A DNA stretch of 64,000 nucleotides from Providencia sp. PROV188 (GTDB lineage: Bacteria > Pseudomonadota > Gammaproteobacteria > Enterobacterales > Enterobacteriaceae): NCBI RefSeq assembly GCF_027595165.1, contig NZ_CP097291.1:1426001-1490000 (forward strand), written 5' to 3'. Shown here piece after piece: positions 54,554-64,000 of this stretch. Under the pieces are notes generated by a model. It had not been told where the DNA came from. It did no database searches and worked only from the letters and a program-made list of their open reading frames with translations. The position numbers and the translations under genes were made by a program. The stretch's first letter is position 1. Each line of letters opens with the position of its first letter.

Positions 54554-55477
54554 TTACAGCATTTCGACGATGGTGATCCCGCCAATAATTGAAATCAATG
54601 CCGCAATGGTACTGAGTAATACGGTTCCCGCAGAGGTTTCAGTATAGGCTTTATTACTGATAGCTAACGCTGGTACAGCTGTTGCCGTCGGTAACACACC
54701 GATAATAAATGCCGCTTTTAATAAATCACTTTGTAATCCTAATGCGAGGCCGGTTCCAAGAATAAGCGCCGCCTGTACAAAGTTTTTCACAAAAACGTTA
54801 AAGATAATTTCTTTATTGATTGTGAGTTTAATACCTGAAAGCAATAAACCGAGGAAGAAGAGAGCCACACCACCTGCCGTTTTCCCGAGTTCATTGACTG
54901 AGTTTTGTAGAATTTCAGGTAATTTTACGCCACAAATTGCCAGAATTGCCCCTAAAACAGGCAGGAAAACTAATGGTTGAATAACGGCTTTACCGACAGA
55001 TTTCAGAATACCGTTACCATTCGCGGATCCACTGATCATCAATAAGGTAAATGGAATTATGATGACGGTATAAATTAAGTTACCGAGAACCATGGCAATT
55101 AAGCCGGATGAACCGACAGTTGCCAGTAAAACAGGTGGTCCACAGTACGCCATATCCGGGAATGAAACAGACAATGCTTGCATCGCAGCATCGGTTTTAT
55201 TGTGGCGGAAAAATACTTTACCGACTACAAAACCAATGACATAGGATGCAATTAACCCGACTGCGAGCGCTATCAAGTAATCAACATTCAGTAAAACTGA
55301 AGGTGGGGCTTGAACGGCAGCAAGGAATAATGCGAATGGTAAGGCGATTTTGACAACAAAGTCAGCAAACGCTTGCGAATATTCCCGTTTCACGAAGCCA
55401 TATTTACCCGATAACCACCCTACGGCAAGACCGAGTACGATGGGGCTTAGGGCTTCAAGTATTATATGTAATAACAT
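54554..55477 (-). CDS. AEC (auxin efflux carrier) family transporter
   Basis: A 307-residue membrane protein with ten helices of the AEC/MdcF/malate permease group: PIVLGLAVGWLSGKYGFVKR at the N-terminus, LALPFALF-type core and a C-terminal GVLPTATAVPALAISNKAYTETSAGTVLLSTI. Known bacterial members export or import malonate, malate and other acids; the substrate here is unknown. Single gene. Confidence 0.9.
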   Translation of the reverse strand: MLLHIILEALSPIVLGLAVGWLSGKYGFVKREYSQAFADFVVKIALPFALFLAAVQAPPSVLLNVDYLIALAVGLIASYVIGFVVGKVFFRHNKTDAAMQALSVSFPDMAYCGPPVLLATVGSSGLIAMVLGNLIYTVIIIPFTLLMISGSANGNGILKSVGKAVIQPLVFLPVLGAILAICGVKLPEILQNSVNELGKTAGGVALFFLGLLLSGIKLTINKEIIFNVFVKNFVQAALILGTGLALGLQSDLLKAAFIIGVLPTATAVPALAISNKAYTETSAGTVLLSTIAALISIIGGITIVEML

Positions 55478-55985
55478 AGGTATTCCTTTGCGTTATTTAG
55501 GACAATACATATTTTTTAAATATATCGATAAAAGACAATCGTTATTTGTTAAATAACTTATTGGTGATTTTGTCTATAAATTAATAACATAATCACACGA
55601 AAAAACACCTATTATCTGCATATTTTCTCTAATAAATAGAAAGTATCAAAAATGGATTATTGAAATTAATAAGTTATTAATAAAGTAATAGGGGATTCAG
55701 TAGCGAGAAAAAAATCATTTGAAAATGTGCTCTTAGAGACTAAAAAATATTAAAAATGTACTATCATTTTATGATAGTTAAATAATAAGATGATATAATA
55801 GATTAATCCGTGAATACTCTTAAAAAGAGTTATTTTGTAACAGTTTGTTACCCACTGTTGGCAATTTAGTTATTCGTCTCTAAACTAGGATGATTATTGA
55901 ATAATGTCGATTGATACTGTGTATTCTAAGATCCTGTTAACTAATCTTGGGTTACTGGCATTGGATTAAAGAAGGAAACCTATTT
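55478..55985. other. Intergenic region, 508 bp, no gene seen
   Basis: AT-rich spacer between divergent AEC and DUF2339 genes. It ends in a GAAGGAAA ribosome site for the DUF2339 gene. No stable hairpin or repeat was found, apart from short ATTATTAAT-type runs. Confidence 0.55.
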
Positions 55986-58742
55986 GTGGATACATGGATA
56001 CTCCTCGGGCTCATTTTAATTGCGTTTGTGATAATTGCCCCTGTACTGGCTATCATTGCGATTAATCGTACTGGTCGAATGCAATATCAAATTAACCAGT
56101 TAAACCAAAAGGTTGCCTCGCTAGAAGCTGAAATGACCCGTGATAATGGTCATCAGTCTACACATGCTATTAATGAAGAAAATCCAGTATCCCATCAAGT
56201 TGATACCCAACATAATGAGAATCAAGTGGATGCACTTAAAATTGCAGCCCAAGATCCTCTACCCCAAGCACCTCAAATTATGCCGCAACCGATGGCAGTT
56301 TCCAGCGACAAACAAGCTAATGCAGTTAACCCGATAGCAATTAATCCAAACCGTTTTGATAAACCAAAGCCAAGCCAGCCTGCATCATCTCAGAATAAAG
56401 CAGAAGATAAATCCATTTTTGCACATTTCTTCACGTGGTTAGTGACAGGTAATCCACTAGCGAAGATAGGAATTTTATTATTATTTTTAGGTGTTGCTTA
56501 CTTACTGAATTACAGCGTACAAAATGAGATTATTTCACCTGAACTAAGGCTCGTCTTCAGTGCAGCAGGTTGTTTAGTTTTATTGGGTATAGGTTGGTGG
56601 TTACGCACGAAAAAGGCATTATTTGGCCTGATATTACAAGGTGGCGCTATCGGTTGCTTATACATTACCGTTTTTGCCGCTTTCAAGTTATACACCATGA
56701 TCCCTTATGGGTTCGCATTTGTGGCGATGCTAATCATCTGTTGTGCAAGTATCGGGTTGGCATTATTACAGCGTACGATTAGCTTAGCAATTTTAGCGTC
56801 TTTAGGTGGTTATTTAGCGCCAATATTACTGTCCACTGGGGGCGGTAGCCATATCGTTTTATTCTCCTATTACTTAATGTTGTCGATAGGTATTTTAGTT
56901 ATTAGCTTCTGGCAAGCATGGCGTCCGTTAAATTTAGTTGGCATGTTTATGACCTATGGCGTGGCAATATTATGGGGAATGGACAATTATCATTATGATT
57001 ATTATCTATCATGCCAGCTATTTATTATTGCTAACTTGATTGTATTCAACGTATTAACTCAGCTATTCGCCTTACGTTTCGAACATAATAAACAGCTCGT
57101 TGTCGATAATACGCTATTATTTTTCCCACCATTAATGAGCATTACCTTGCAATTTGCTATTTCGGATGGCATCGGATTATTGCCAGCATTTATTTCTCTA
57201 CTTATTGGCTTACTGTATCTCATTGCCAGCTTACAGCTTCATAAACGCTTTAATGCCGCTGGCAAGAATATGGCTCTAGGCAATATCATTATTGGGGCTA
57301 GCTTCGTCACATTGGCGGTACCACTCGCCTTATCATTTGAATGGACAACGATTGTTTGGTCATTGCAAGGCTTTGCTATGTTGTGGTTTGCCCTCAATCA
57401 AGGGCATAAAAAATTAGCGTTGGTCTCGTCATTGCTCATTGCTGTTAGTGCTTTAATAATATTAAGCGATTATCCATATTATTATTGGAACGATAATGTT
57501 ATTTACATGCTACCAAGCTTGATAGCCGCTTGCTTCTTTGCGGGCGGGTTATTTCATGTGCACCAGAAAGAGGCGAGCTATTTTACCGCGCTTAGTTATG
57601 CTTTTTTGATCCTCGGGTTATTAGTCTGGTTAGCCTGGGTGCCTGAATTTACTGGTATGCTGTCATGGAACAGCGAAACGGAAAGCTTAATTATTTTGGC
57701 GGTAGTGCTGATCTCCGCGTGGTGCTGGCGTCTTGGCGGTCAAAAAATCAATTGGATACCATTAGTTTTATGCCAGTTCTCATTATGGGCAGTGGCTTAT
57801 TATTATTTAACATTAGATTTTATTTATGCAGAAAATCCGATGGGGCGTGGTGAGGGTTCGCTGATTTGGCCTGTGATCTTGGGCAGTTCAGTTCTGTATG
57901 TGATGCACGCTTATCGTACCCAAAACCTGTATATTCGACGTGGAATGCACGTTGCCAATCTATGGTTAATTATTGGGTTTGGTGCGACGCAAGTTAACTG
58001 GTTTGTGGCTAACCTTCCGTGGGGAATGCACGAACTGGGTTACTTCATTTACATTATGTCGATAACCTTAGTGGTATTAATCCTTTACTGGTTACAACAT
58101 AACAAATTTGTACCAATGCGCCGTAAAGGCTTGCTGTATTGGTATAGTTTATTACCACTTATGGCTGTAATGGTGGTGCTTTCATGTTGGTCAAACTTTG
58201 AAGATGGCAAACTCACGTTTTGGAGTTACGTTCCATTAGTTAACCCGTTAGATGAAGCAGGGCTGTTTAGCATTGCAGCACTGTTATTGATGCGTAAAGG
58301 TTTTATCGCGAAGCTAAGAAAAATAACGCCTATTGAAATTGGGGTAGTGAAAGGTCTGATGATGGTGATCATTGGATTAGCTATCTTCTGGTATAACGGC
58401 ATCATTCTTCGTGCGACGGCTGATTTTGCGAATATTCCTTGGAATGAGAATATCTTATTTGATTCGCGTCTCGTTCAAACGGTTCTTTCCATTAGCTGGG
58501 CAATAGCCGCGCTATTTTGCATGGTGATTGCAGCTGTGAAGAAAAGTCGAACATGGTGGTTTGGTGGTGCAGCGATTTTCGCTTGTGTGATTGCAAAACT
58601 ATTTCTTATTGATGTGTATGGGCAGGATGGCATTTCCCGTGCGGTCTCCTTTATTGCCGTGGCGGTGTTGATCTTGGTTGTGGGGTATTTCTCCCCATTA
58701 CCACCAAAGCATAAAACGGACATTGAGGTACAGGATAAATAG
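55986..58742 (+). CDS. DUF2339 multi-pass membrane protein
   Basis: A 918-residue inner-membrane protein. One N-terminal helix (TWILLGLILIAFVIIAPVLAIIAI), a Gln/Asn/Pro-rich linker with a coiled coil (about 45-150), then more than 20 transmembrane helices starting TWLVTGNPLAKIGILLLFLGVAYLL. The start is the GTG at 55986 with AAGGAAA before it; a TTG 39 bp upstream is possible but has no ribosome site. It abuts the DUF3999 gene. Function unestablished; an envelope role is likely. Confidence 0.9.
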   Translation: MDTWILLGLILIAFVIIAPVLAIIAINRTGRMQYQINQLNQKVASLEAEMTRDNGHQSTHAINEENPVSHQVDTQHNENQVDALKIAAQDPLPQAPQIMPQPMAVSSDKQANAVNPIAINPNRFDKPKPSQPASSQNKAEDKSIFAHFFTWLVTGNPLAKIGILLLFLGVAYLLNYSVQNEIISPELRLVFSAAGCLVLLGIGWWLRTKKALFGLILQGGAIGCLYITVFAAFKLYTMIPYGFAFVAMLIICCASIGLALLQRTISLAILASLGGYLAPILLSTGGGSHIVLFSYYLMLSIGILVISFWQAWRPLNLVGMFMTYGVAILWGMDNYHYDYYLSCQLFIIANLIVFNVLTQLFALRFEHNKQLVVDNTLLFFPPLMSITLQFAISDGIGLLPAFISLLIGLLYLIASLQLHKRFNAAGKNMALGNIIIGASFVTLAVPLALSFEWTTIVWSLQGFAMLWFALNQGHKKLALVSSLLIAVSALIILSDYPYYYWNDNVIYMLPSLIAACFFAGGLFHVHQKEASYFTALSYAFLILGLLVWLAWVPEFTGMLSWNSETESLIILAVVLISAWCWRLGGQKINWIPLVLCQFSLWAVAYYYLTLDFIYAENPMGRGEGSLIWPVILGSSVLYVMHAYRTQNLYIRRGMHVANLWLIIGFGATQVNWFVANLPWGMHELGYFIYIMSITLVVLILYWLQHNKFVPMRRKGLLYWYSLLPLMAVMVVLSCWSNFEDGKLTFWSYVPLVNPLDEAGLFSIAALLLMRKGFIAKLRKITPIEIGVVKGLMMVIIGLAIFWYNGIILRATADFANIPWNENILFDSRLVQTVLSISWAIAALFCMVIAAVKKSRTWWFGGAAIFACVIAKLFLIDVYGQDGISRAVSFIAVAVLILVVGYFSPLPPKHKTDIEVQDK

Positions 58743-58744
58743 TG

Positions 58745-60274
58745 ATGAACTGCATGAAAATAGCCGTGAAAAAGATAACAACATTATGTGCATGGGGCGC
58801 TCTCTTTTCCTTAATATGCTTATTATCATTTGGAAGCTATGCTAGCGATTCTAAAGCCAATGACTCTAAAGCTAATGATTCTAAGCAAGCAAGTCCTTAC
58901 GATTTTTATCAAGGAAAAGAACTGACCACACCGGATAGGAACAGTCCGTTCTATTGGTTAGAGCTGCCCGCAGCTGCTTATATGGGATCTGCGTATCCAG
59001 ATACTCTGCAAGATATTCGTGTTTTTAATGGTACAGGAAATGAAATTCCAACAGCGTTATTTTTTGATACTAATAAATCTATTGCAACGACCAATGTTAA
59101 ATTTAATTTTCAACGTTTAGTCACTCGTGCAGATAATGTGAATCCTAACGACGATGATCAATTTGATAGCCAATATATTCTGGTCGAAGCTGAGCCAGGA
59201 AAAACAACCCGTATTGAATTGCCGAATTTACAACGAAAAGATAAAACCAACTATCAAGCCTATTTACTGACGCGTGATCAATTCAAGGACAACGGTGTTT
59301 TATCGACTTTAAATTTAGGTTGGGATCAGAACAATCAGGACTGGCAAGCCAAAGTTTTTGTTTATTACAGTACGGATAAGAAAAATTGGGTAAATATTGC
59401 ATCGAATCAGCCTGTGATGAGCCTGAGATTAGACTCTGGCGTTGTGGCGAGTAATACGATTGAATTATTAAAAGGGGAAAGTACTGGGCCTATTGCACCA
59501 TACCTAATGTTAGTGACGGTCAGCGCTCAAGAACATGAAATTCCACTTCTTAAATCTGTGACGGGATTGCAGTATGTGATGAACTCTTTCCATCGTCAGG
59601 AATCTTTTCTCTTTGAAGTGACAAACGATGGAATCACTCGAGAACAAGTGATTTATCGCTTGCCAACGCCGCAGCCATTGAATGAAATCAGCATTAAACT
59701 ACAACAATCAAATCGCGTAGTACCGCTGAAAGTAGAATATATTGCCAATAGTGATGAGGAATGGAAATTGTTGGCGAATGTGATGGTTTTCAACCAAATC
59801 AATGATGGTGATAAAGCGAGCAATCCGAATTTAATGATCCACGATAAGCAAATTAAGGGACTCAGAATAACTGCATTAAAAGGTAGCTGGGATGAACTGC
59901 CACCTACGATTTATGGGTTGCGTGATGCGGTAAATCTAATTGTGAATATACAAGGTGCTTCGCCTTATTTGCTTGTGTGGGGAAATAAACAAGCCACCTT
60001 AGATAATGTTAACTACACTCAACTTATTGGTAAAAATGAAAGCGTTGAAAACGTGATGGATGATTTCCCTGAAATCACAACGACAGGTAAGATATTGGAA
60101 TTAGGTGGTTTGGAAAAAAGAACCCAAGATAAGCCAGTGGAAGAAGGTTTACATTGGATGACTATCGCACTATGGATGTTACTTGTTGTCGGTATTTTCG
60201 CGCTGCTTTATTTCTGTTGGTATCTTTTCAAAGAGGTTGGGTCATCAAATAAATCCAATCCAGACGATCTTTAA
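58745..60274 (+). CDS. DUF3999 family periplasmic membrane-anchored protein
   Basis: A 509-residue protein: an N-terminal signal helix (ending SFGSYAS), a large periplasmic beta-rich region with ELPAAAYMGSAYPDTLQDIRVFNGTGNEIPTALF, and one C-terminal transmembrane helix (MTIALWMLLVVGIFALLYFCWYLF). Just after the signal is a tandem SKAND repeat. It starts 2 bp after the DUF2339 stop (a GTG overlapping it by one base is possible), and the two families often occur together, so they probably form a complex. Function unknown. Confidence 0.88.
   Translation: MNCMKIAVKKITTLCAWGALFSLICLLSFGSYASDSKANDSKANDSKQASPYDFYQGKELTTPDRNSPFYWLELPAAAYMGSAYPDTLQDIRVFNGTGNEIPTALFFDTNKSIATTNVKFNFQRLVTRADNVNPNDDDQFDSQYILVEAEPGKTTRIELPNLQRKDKTNYQAYLLTRDQFKDNGVLSTLNLGWDQNNQDWQAKVFVYYSTDKKNWVNIASNQPVMSLRLDSGVVASNTIELLKGESTGPIAPYLMLVTVSAQEHEIPLLKSVTGLQYVMNSFHRQESFLFEVTNDGITREQVIYRLPTPQPLNEISIKLQQSNRVVPLKVEYIANSDEEWKLLANVMVFNQINDGDKASNPNLMIHDKQIKGLRITALKGSWDELPPTIYGLRDAVNLIVNIQGASPYLLVWGNKQATLDNVNYTQLIGKNESVENVMDDFPEITTTGKILELGGLEKRTQDKPVEEGLHWMTIALWMLLVVGIFALLYFCWYLFKEVGSSNKSNPDDL
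58847..58886 (+). repeat. Tandem 15-bp repeat encoding SKAND
   Basis: Three near-identical copies of TCTAAAGCcAATGAt (the last partial), coding SKANDSKANDSK after the DUF3999 signal peptide. In-frame unit, so copy-number change would alter linker length only. Confidence 0.75.
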
Positions 60275-60276
60275 TT

Positions 60277-60304
60277 AAAAAGGGAACCTAAGGTTCCCTT
60301 TTTT
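60277..60304 (+). terminator. Intrinsic terminator after the DUF2339/DUF3999 pair
   Basis: AAAAAGGGAACC / GGTTCCCTTTTTT with a TAA loop, just after the stop. Confidence 0.93.
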
Positions 60305-60335
60305 GAATCTAACAGCATCAATAGAGGACAGGATC

Positions 60336-60746
60336 ATGCCTAAAGGACAGTGTTTATGTGGATCAGTCAAACTGACTATCAATCAGCCTATCGATACCGT
60401 TCATGTTTGCCACTGTGGCATGTGCCTAAAATGGAATGGTGGTCCTGGAATGACCATCGGCTATGAAGGCGAACCTGAAATTGAAGGTAGAGAGTTTATT
60501 ACTCGTTTCGCTTCATCGAAATGGGCCGAAAGGGCTTTCTGTAAGCAGTGTGGTACGCATCTATTTTATCATTTGCATTCACCGTCAACGTATTACCTCT
60601 CAGCCCCACTATTTGAAGAAAGCAAAAGTGCTAAAATGGGAACACAGATTTATATTGATTGTAAGCCGGATTATTATAATTTTGTTGAAAAGACGCCAAT
60701 GCTAACTGAGCAAGATATATTAAACCTGTTTACCAACAAATCCTAA
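60336..60746 (+). CDS. GFA family protein (glutathione-dependent formaldehyde-activating enzyme fold)
   Basis: A 136-residue zinc protein: GQCLCGSVKL, VCHCGMCLKWNGGPG and FCKQCGTHLFYHL supply the Cys ligands of the CENP-V/GFA fold. The start at MPKGQCLC (60336) is chosen because the family begins just before CxCG. The real substrate of most members is unknown; a glutathione-linked role is only inferred. Confidence 0.9.
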   Translation: MPKGQCLCGSVKLTINQPIDTVHVCHCGMCLKWNGGPGMTIGYEGEPEIEGREFITRFASSKWAERAFCKQCGTHLFYHLHSPSTYYLSAPLFEESKSAKMGTQIYIDCKPDYYNFVEKTPMLTEQDILNLFTNKS

Positions 60747-60757
60747 ACTCCAATCTT

Positions 60758-60785
60758 ATAGCAGGTATTATTGCCTGCTATTTAT
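60758..60785 (+). terminator. Terminator after the GFA gene
   Basis: ATAGCAGG / CCTGCTAT with an 8-base loop and TTATCTT tail, about 10 bp after the stop codon. Confidence 0.65.
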
Positions 60786-60960
60786 CTTAAGGTAATCTAA
60801 ACATTCATTTGTAATGTCAGCGTCAGAAATTTCAATTATAATTAAGCCATTCTATTTTGTTTTTTTACATAATGTTGAAAGGTTATGCTTAATCTAAGGT
60901 AAATAGAAAAGGATAAATTATCTATTTTAAACGTAGAGAGAGTAACCTGAGGGATGATTA

Positions 60961-61377
60961 ATGAATAATATGAAAGGAATGCGCCATGCTAGTAATATCG
61001 CTTGGGTATTACAATGGGTTCTTAACGCAGGTTTAATTGTGCTTGCTGCGGTGTTAGTTTTCTTTTTAGCAAAAGAAACATTTACGATGGCATCATTAAT
61101 GTTTGGAGGTAACCAAGAGGCTAAAGCGTATGAACTTTTAGAAGGAATTGTCATTTACTTTCTATACTTTGAGTTTATTGCTTTGATTATAAAGTACTTT
61201 ATGTCAGGTTATCATTTCCCATTACGCTATTTTATCTATATTGGTATCACGGCAATTATCCGCCTAATTATCGTCGACCATAGTGATCCGATGACTACGT
61301 TGCTGCATGCTGGCGCTATCTTAGTTTTAGTTGTTGCACTTTATATTGCTAATACAGAAAAACTTAAACGAGAATAA
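60961..61377 (+). CDS. psiE: Phosphate-starvation-inducible protein PsiE
   Basis: A 138-residue inner-membrane protein with four helices: [63 protein letters not shown] and a C-terminal helix. The [20 protein letters not shown] block is the PsiE signature. In E. coli it responds to phosphate starvation; no clear Pho box was seen here. Function unknown. Confidence 0.95.
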   Translation: MNNMKGMRHASNIAWVLQWVLNAGLIVLAAVLVFFLAKETFTMASLMFGGNQEAKAYELLEGIVIYFLYFEFIALIIKYFMSGYHFPLRYFIYIGITAIIRLIIVDHSDPMTTLLHAGAILVLVVALYIANTEKLKRE

Positions 61378-61397
61378 TCTTTAGATTAATTTATCAA

Positions 61398-61437
61398 TCA
61401 CGCTAAAGGGAATAATAATCATTTCTTTTAGCGTGAG
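61398..61437. terminator. Inverted repeat after psiE
   Basis: TCACGCTAAA / TTTAGCGTGA around a 19-base loop, 21 bp after the psiE stop. No T run, so its role as a terminator is uncertain. Confidence 0.45.
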
Positions 61438-61669
61438 CTTAAATAAATAAAAAAATGACTTAAACAATATAAAACGAGATTAAACATAAGATAAAATAAA
61501 ATTTCAGGCAATTGGGTTTGGAATAAAACTAATAATATAAGCATTATTAACTAGAAGGATTACTTGATTTTTATTCTGTTAAAATAAAGTAAGAAAGTGT
61601 TTTACTTTTCTAAATGGGTTATTTACTGTGATAAAGTTTCTATTCTAATAACATAAGTAACTTGCAACT

Positions 61670-63223
61670 ATGACAACTAAAACACTACCCCAGAAAAAGG
61701 GTTTTTTAAATCGCGTTGAGCGCATCGGTAACGTTATGCCAGATGTGACAATGCTATTTGTTTACGCCCTAGTAATATGTTGGTTTTTATCCTATCTACT
61801 CTCATTTGTAGATTTCAGTTATCACCATCCTATTTCTAAAGAAAAAATTTCCGTTATTAATATGTTTCAGTATGAAGAAATCATATTATTTGTGACATCA
61901 GCGGTTAAAAATTTTATTAATTTCCCTCCTCTCGGAATAACAATTGTTGCAACCTTAGGTATTGGGATTGCAGAAAGCAGCGGCTTTATTAATACCGCGC
62001 TGAAAAAAATGCTTTCTTTTATTTCACCTAAAATGTTGACTCCAACAGTTGTTTTCGTCGGGATTGTCTCTCACGTTGCTTCTGATTCAGCCTACGTTAT
62101 TTTGATGCCAGTCGCAGCAATGATGTTCTATGCCAGTGGTCGCCATCCTTTAGCGGGAATTGCAGCGGCATTCGCTGGTTTAGCAGGGGGATTCACGGCA
62201 AGTTATACGCCATCGATTATTGACCCGATTATGCAGAGCTTTACGCAAGATGCCGCGCAAATGTTAGCGCCAGGCTACAGTGTAAATGTACTGTGTAACT
62301 ATTTCTTTAGCTTGGGCGGAACCTTCGGCGTTATTTTTACTTGCTGGTTTATCACCGAAAAGATCGTAGAGCCGTGGTTAAATAAAAACGCTCCAATCAC
62401 CAAATCTGACGTTGATACTGATGCTGAGCAAGATTTAGGTAAAATCACACCGCAAGAGCACCGCGCATTCCGTGTTGCGGGATTAATGGTGATTGCATTA
62501 GGCGTGGGGTTATTTGCGCTGTTATGGCCTGAAAATTCACCACTAAGAGGCCCAGATGGCAGCTTAACAAGCCCGAAAGCACCAATTATGCAGATTGTTG
62601 TACCATTATTGTTCATCTTCTTTGCATTGCCAGGCATAGTGTATGGCTATATGACTAAATCTTTCACCTCGACCAAAGATGTGGTTAAGGCGATGGAAAA
62701 TATTACCAAGTCACTGATCCCATTTATTGTGTTTGCTTTCTTTGCAGCGCAATTCCTGTATTCGTTCCAACATTCTAACTTAGGTACATTATTAGCCTTA
62801 TCGGGGGCGGAATTACTGCGAACTTTAGATATGCCATCTGGGATGACGGTATTCGGGGTGATTTTATTAACTGCCGTGTTAAATATCATGATCACGTCAG
62901 CGACCTCAAAATGGGCGATTATGGCACCAGTTTTAGTACCAATGTTAATGGCAGTCGGAATTTCGCCAGAATTAACCCAAGCCGCCTTCCGTGTGAGTGA
63001 TTCTGCGATGAACGTGAGTACGCCAATGTTTCCGTTCTATCCGCTGATTTTAATGTATTGCCAGAAATATTATAAAAATGCAGGTATCGGAACTTTATGT
63101 TCTATGATGATCCCATTCACTATCGGTTTATTAATTACCTTAACAGCGACACTGTATCTGTTCTGGGCATTTGATATTCCAATTGGTTTTGACAGTGGTT
63201 ATACATGGCAGCCTGCGCAATAA
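61670..63223 (+). CDS. abgT: AbgT family transporter (p-aminobenzoyl-glutamate type)
   Basis: A 517-residue carrier with about 12 helices. It has NRVERIGNVMPDVTMLFVYAL at the N-terminus, PPLGITIVATLGIGIAESSGFI, SDSAYVILMPVAAMMFYASGRHPLAGIAAAFAGLAGGFTASYTPSIIDP and a C-terminal TSATSKWAIMAPVLVPMLMAVGISPELTQAAFRVSDS, the AbgT signatures. It lies 16 bp before pepT. Substrate: aminoacyl-aryl or small peptide compounds; unproven. Some family members export sulfonamides. Confidence 0.93.
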   Translation: MTTKTLPQKKGFLNRVERIGNVMPDVTMLFVYALVICWFLSYLLSFVDFSYHHPISKEKISVINMFQYEEIILFVTSAVKNFINFPPLGITIVATLGIGIAESSGFINTALKKMLSFISPKMLTPTVVFVGIVSHVASDSAYVILMPVAAMMFYASGRHPLAGIAAAFAGLAGGFTASYTPSIIDPIMQSFTQDAAQMLAPGYSVNVLCNYFFSLGGTFGVIFTCWFITEKIVEPWLNKNAPITKSDVDTDAEQDLGKITPQEHRAFRVAGLMVIALGVGLFALLWPENSPLRGPDGSLTSPKAPIMQIVVPLLFIFFALPGIVYGYMTKSFTSTKDVVKAMENITKSLIPFIVFAFFAAQFLYSFQHSNLGTLLALSGAELLRTLDMPSGMTVFGVILLTAVLNIMITSATSKWAIMAPVLVPMLMAVGISPELTQAAFRVSDSAMNVSTPMFPFYPLILMYCQKYYKNAGIGTLCSMMIPFTIGLLITLTATLYLFWAFDIPIGFDSGYTWQPAQ

Positions 63224-63239
63224 GTAAAAGGTATGTGAA

Positions 63240-64000
63240 ATGAAAGAATTAGGTAAGAAATTAGAAGAACGTTTTTATCGCTATGTGGCTATTGAAAGCC
63301 AAAGTGATGCGGCAAGCTCTGTTGTACCAAGCACAGAAGGCCAGCGTGAACTGGCAAATCTTCTGGCGAAAGAATTAGAGAGCTACGGCTTGAAAGATGT
63401 GTATGTTGATGAACATGCCATTTTATATGGAATGCGCCCAGGTAATAAACCCAATGCCCCTAAAATTGGTTTTGTGGCTCACTTAGATACTGTTGATGTC
63501 GGTTTATCTCCGGTGATCAAGCCGCAAACCTTGAAGTATGAAGGTGCGGATTTATGCCTGAATGTGCAGGAAGATGTGTGGTTTAAAACCGCGGAACACC
63601 CGGAAGCCGCCGCTTATGTGGGCGATGAAATTATTTTCAGTGACGGCACCAGTGTTCTGGGCGCGGATGATAAAGCGGCCATTACCGTTGTCATGGAGCT
63701 GATGGATAAACTGCAAAACGCAGATTTTGATTGCGGCGATATCTATGTGGCGTTTGTGCCAGATGAAGAAATTGGTCTTCGTGGCTCCAAAATCATGGAT
63801 CTTTCTCGCTTCAAAGTGGATTTTGCTTACACCATCGATTGCTGTGCGCTCGGAGAGGTGGTTTTTGAAACCTTTAATGCGGCTTCTATTGAAGTGGAAA
63901 TTAAAGGGATCACCGCTCATCCAATGTCAGCGAAAAACGTATTGTTAAACCCAATTCGTGTGGCACATGATTTTATTGGTTGTTTCGATCGTTTCGATAC
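63240..64000 (+). CDS. pepT: Peptidase T (tripeptide aminopeptidase), partial at the right edge
   Basis: About 253 codons of an M20 metallopeptidase that runs off the window. MKELGKKLEERFYRYVAIESQSD and the zinc motifs VAHLDTVDV (HxD), LGADDKAAITVVM and FVPDEEIGLRGS (EE) are intact. It removes the N-terminal residue from tripeptides in the cytoplasm. It begins 16 bp after abgT, suggesting a shared transcript for import and cleavage. Confidence 0.95.
   Translation, partial: MKELGKKLEERFYRYVAIESQSDAASSVVPSTEGQRELANLLAKELESYGLKDVYVDEHAILYGMRPGNKPNAPKIGFVAHLDTVDVGLSPVIKPQTLKYEGADLCLNVQEDVWFKTAEHPEAAAYVGDEIIFSDGTSVLGADDKAAITVVMELMDKLQNADFDCGDIYVAFVPDEEIGLRGSKIMDLSRFKVDFAYTIDCCALGEVVFETFNAASIEVEIKGITAHPMSAKNVLLNPIRVAHDFIGCFDRFD

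Noticed and set aside
1..64000. tRNA, rRNA, CRISPR, insertion sequence, prophage integrase
   Set aside because: None found by reading; a tRNA or CRISPR search program was not available.

Overview
The window looks like chromosomal DNA from an enterobacterium of the Morganellaceae, most likely Providencia or a close relative. The grounds are the AT-rich sequence, the flagellin and other flagellar proteins, the betTIBA and citCDEFXG gene orders, and many proteins very close to E. coli counterparts. No rRNA, tRNA, CRISPR array or insertion sequence was seen. The species is an inference.

Layout. 1-5.9 kb: flagellar basal body and export genes fliK(partial)-J-I-H-G-F on the minus strand, with fliE divergent. 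5.9-11.2 kb: accessory genes inside the flagellar region: two related small proteins, a secreted protein, a YcdZ-like membrane protein, a trimeric autotransporter broken at an A8 tract, a DUF4822 protein and a peptide deformylase. 11.3-16.2 kb: fliT-S-D (minus), fliC and fliA (plus), with three ERIC-like elements, one of them in the fliC mRNA leader. 16.5-24.8 kb: an acetyltransferase, a small secreted protein, choline-to-betaine genes betT/betIBA, an AhpD-like protein and CutA. 25.5-34 kb: a DASS carboxylate transporter, a small lipoprotein, an old-yellow-enzyme reductase, a CitMHS transporter, a VanW protein and a two-gene RNA-repair cassette (RNA ligase plus HD-phosphoesterase/kinase). 34-44.7 kb: citrate fermentation: citCDEFXG followed by ybhI-ybhH, with the divergent two-component system citA-citB. 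44.8-49.7 kb: an accessory block that reads as richer in GC: an overlapping ATP-grasp/GNAT/Rieske oxygenase operon, a HicA/HicB-like toxin-antitoxin pair with a clear operator, and a glutathione peroxidase. 49.8-64 kb: a Sel1-repeat protein, dtpA, a class II FBPase, an AEC transporter, a DUF2339/DUF3999 pair, a GFA-family protein, psiE, abgT and the start of pepT.

How the genes fit together. The flagellar genes supply the MS ring, export ATPase, filament and FliA; perfect or near-perfect FliA promoters precede fliC and fliD. The cit genes make an active citrate lyase (synthesis and attachment of the prosthetic group, acetylation, cleavage). CitA keeps the arginine, histidine and lysine motifs that bind citrate in the Klebsiella protein, and two 21-bp direct repeats 42 bp apart lie in the shared citC/citA control region.

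The most promising unusual items are the ATP-grasp/GNAT/Rieske operon, the RNA ligase + HD-Pnk cassette, the toxin-antitoxin-like pair, the poly-A switch in the autotransporter, and the ERIC element sitting between the fliC promoter and its start codon.
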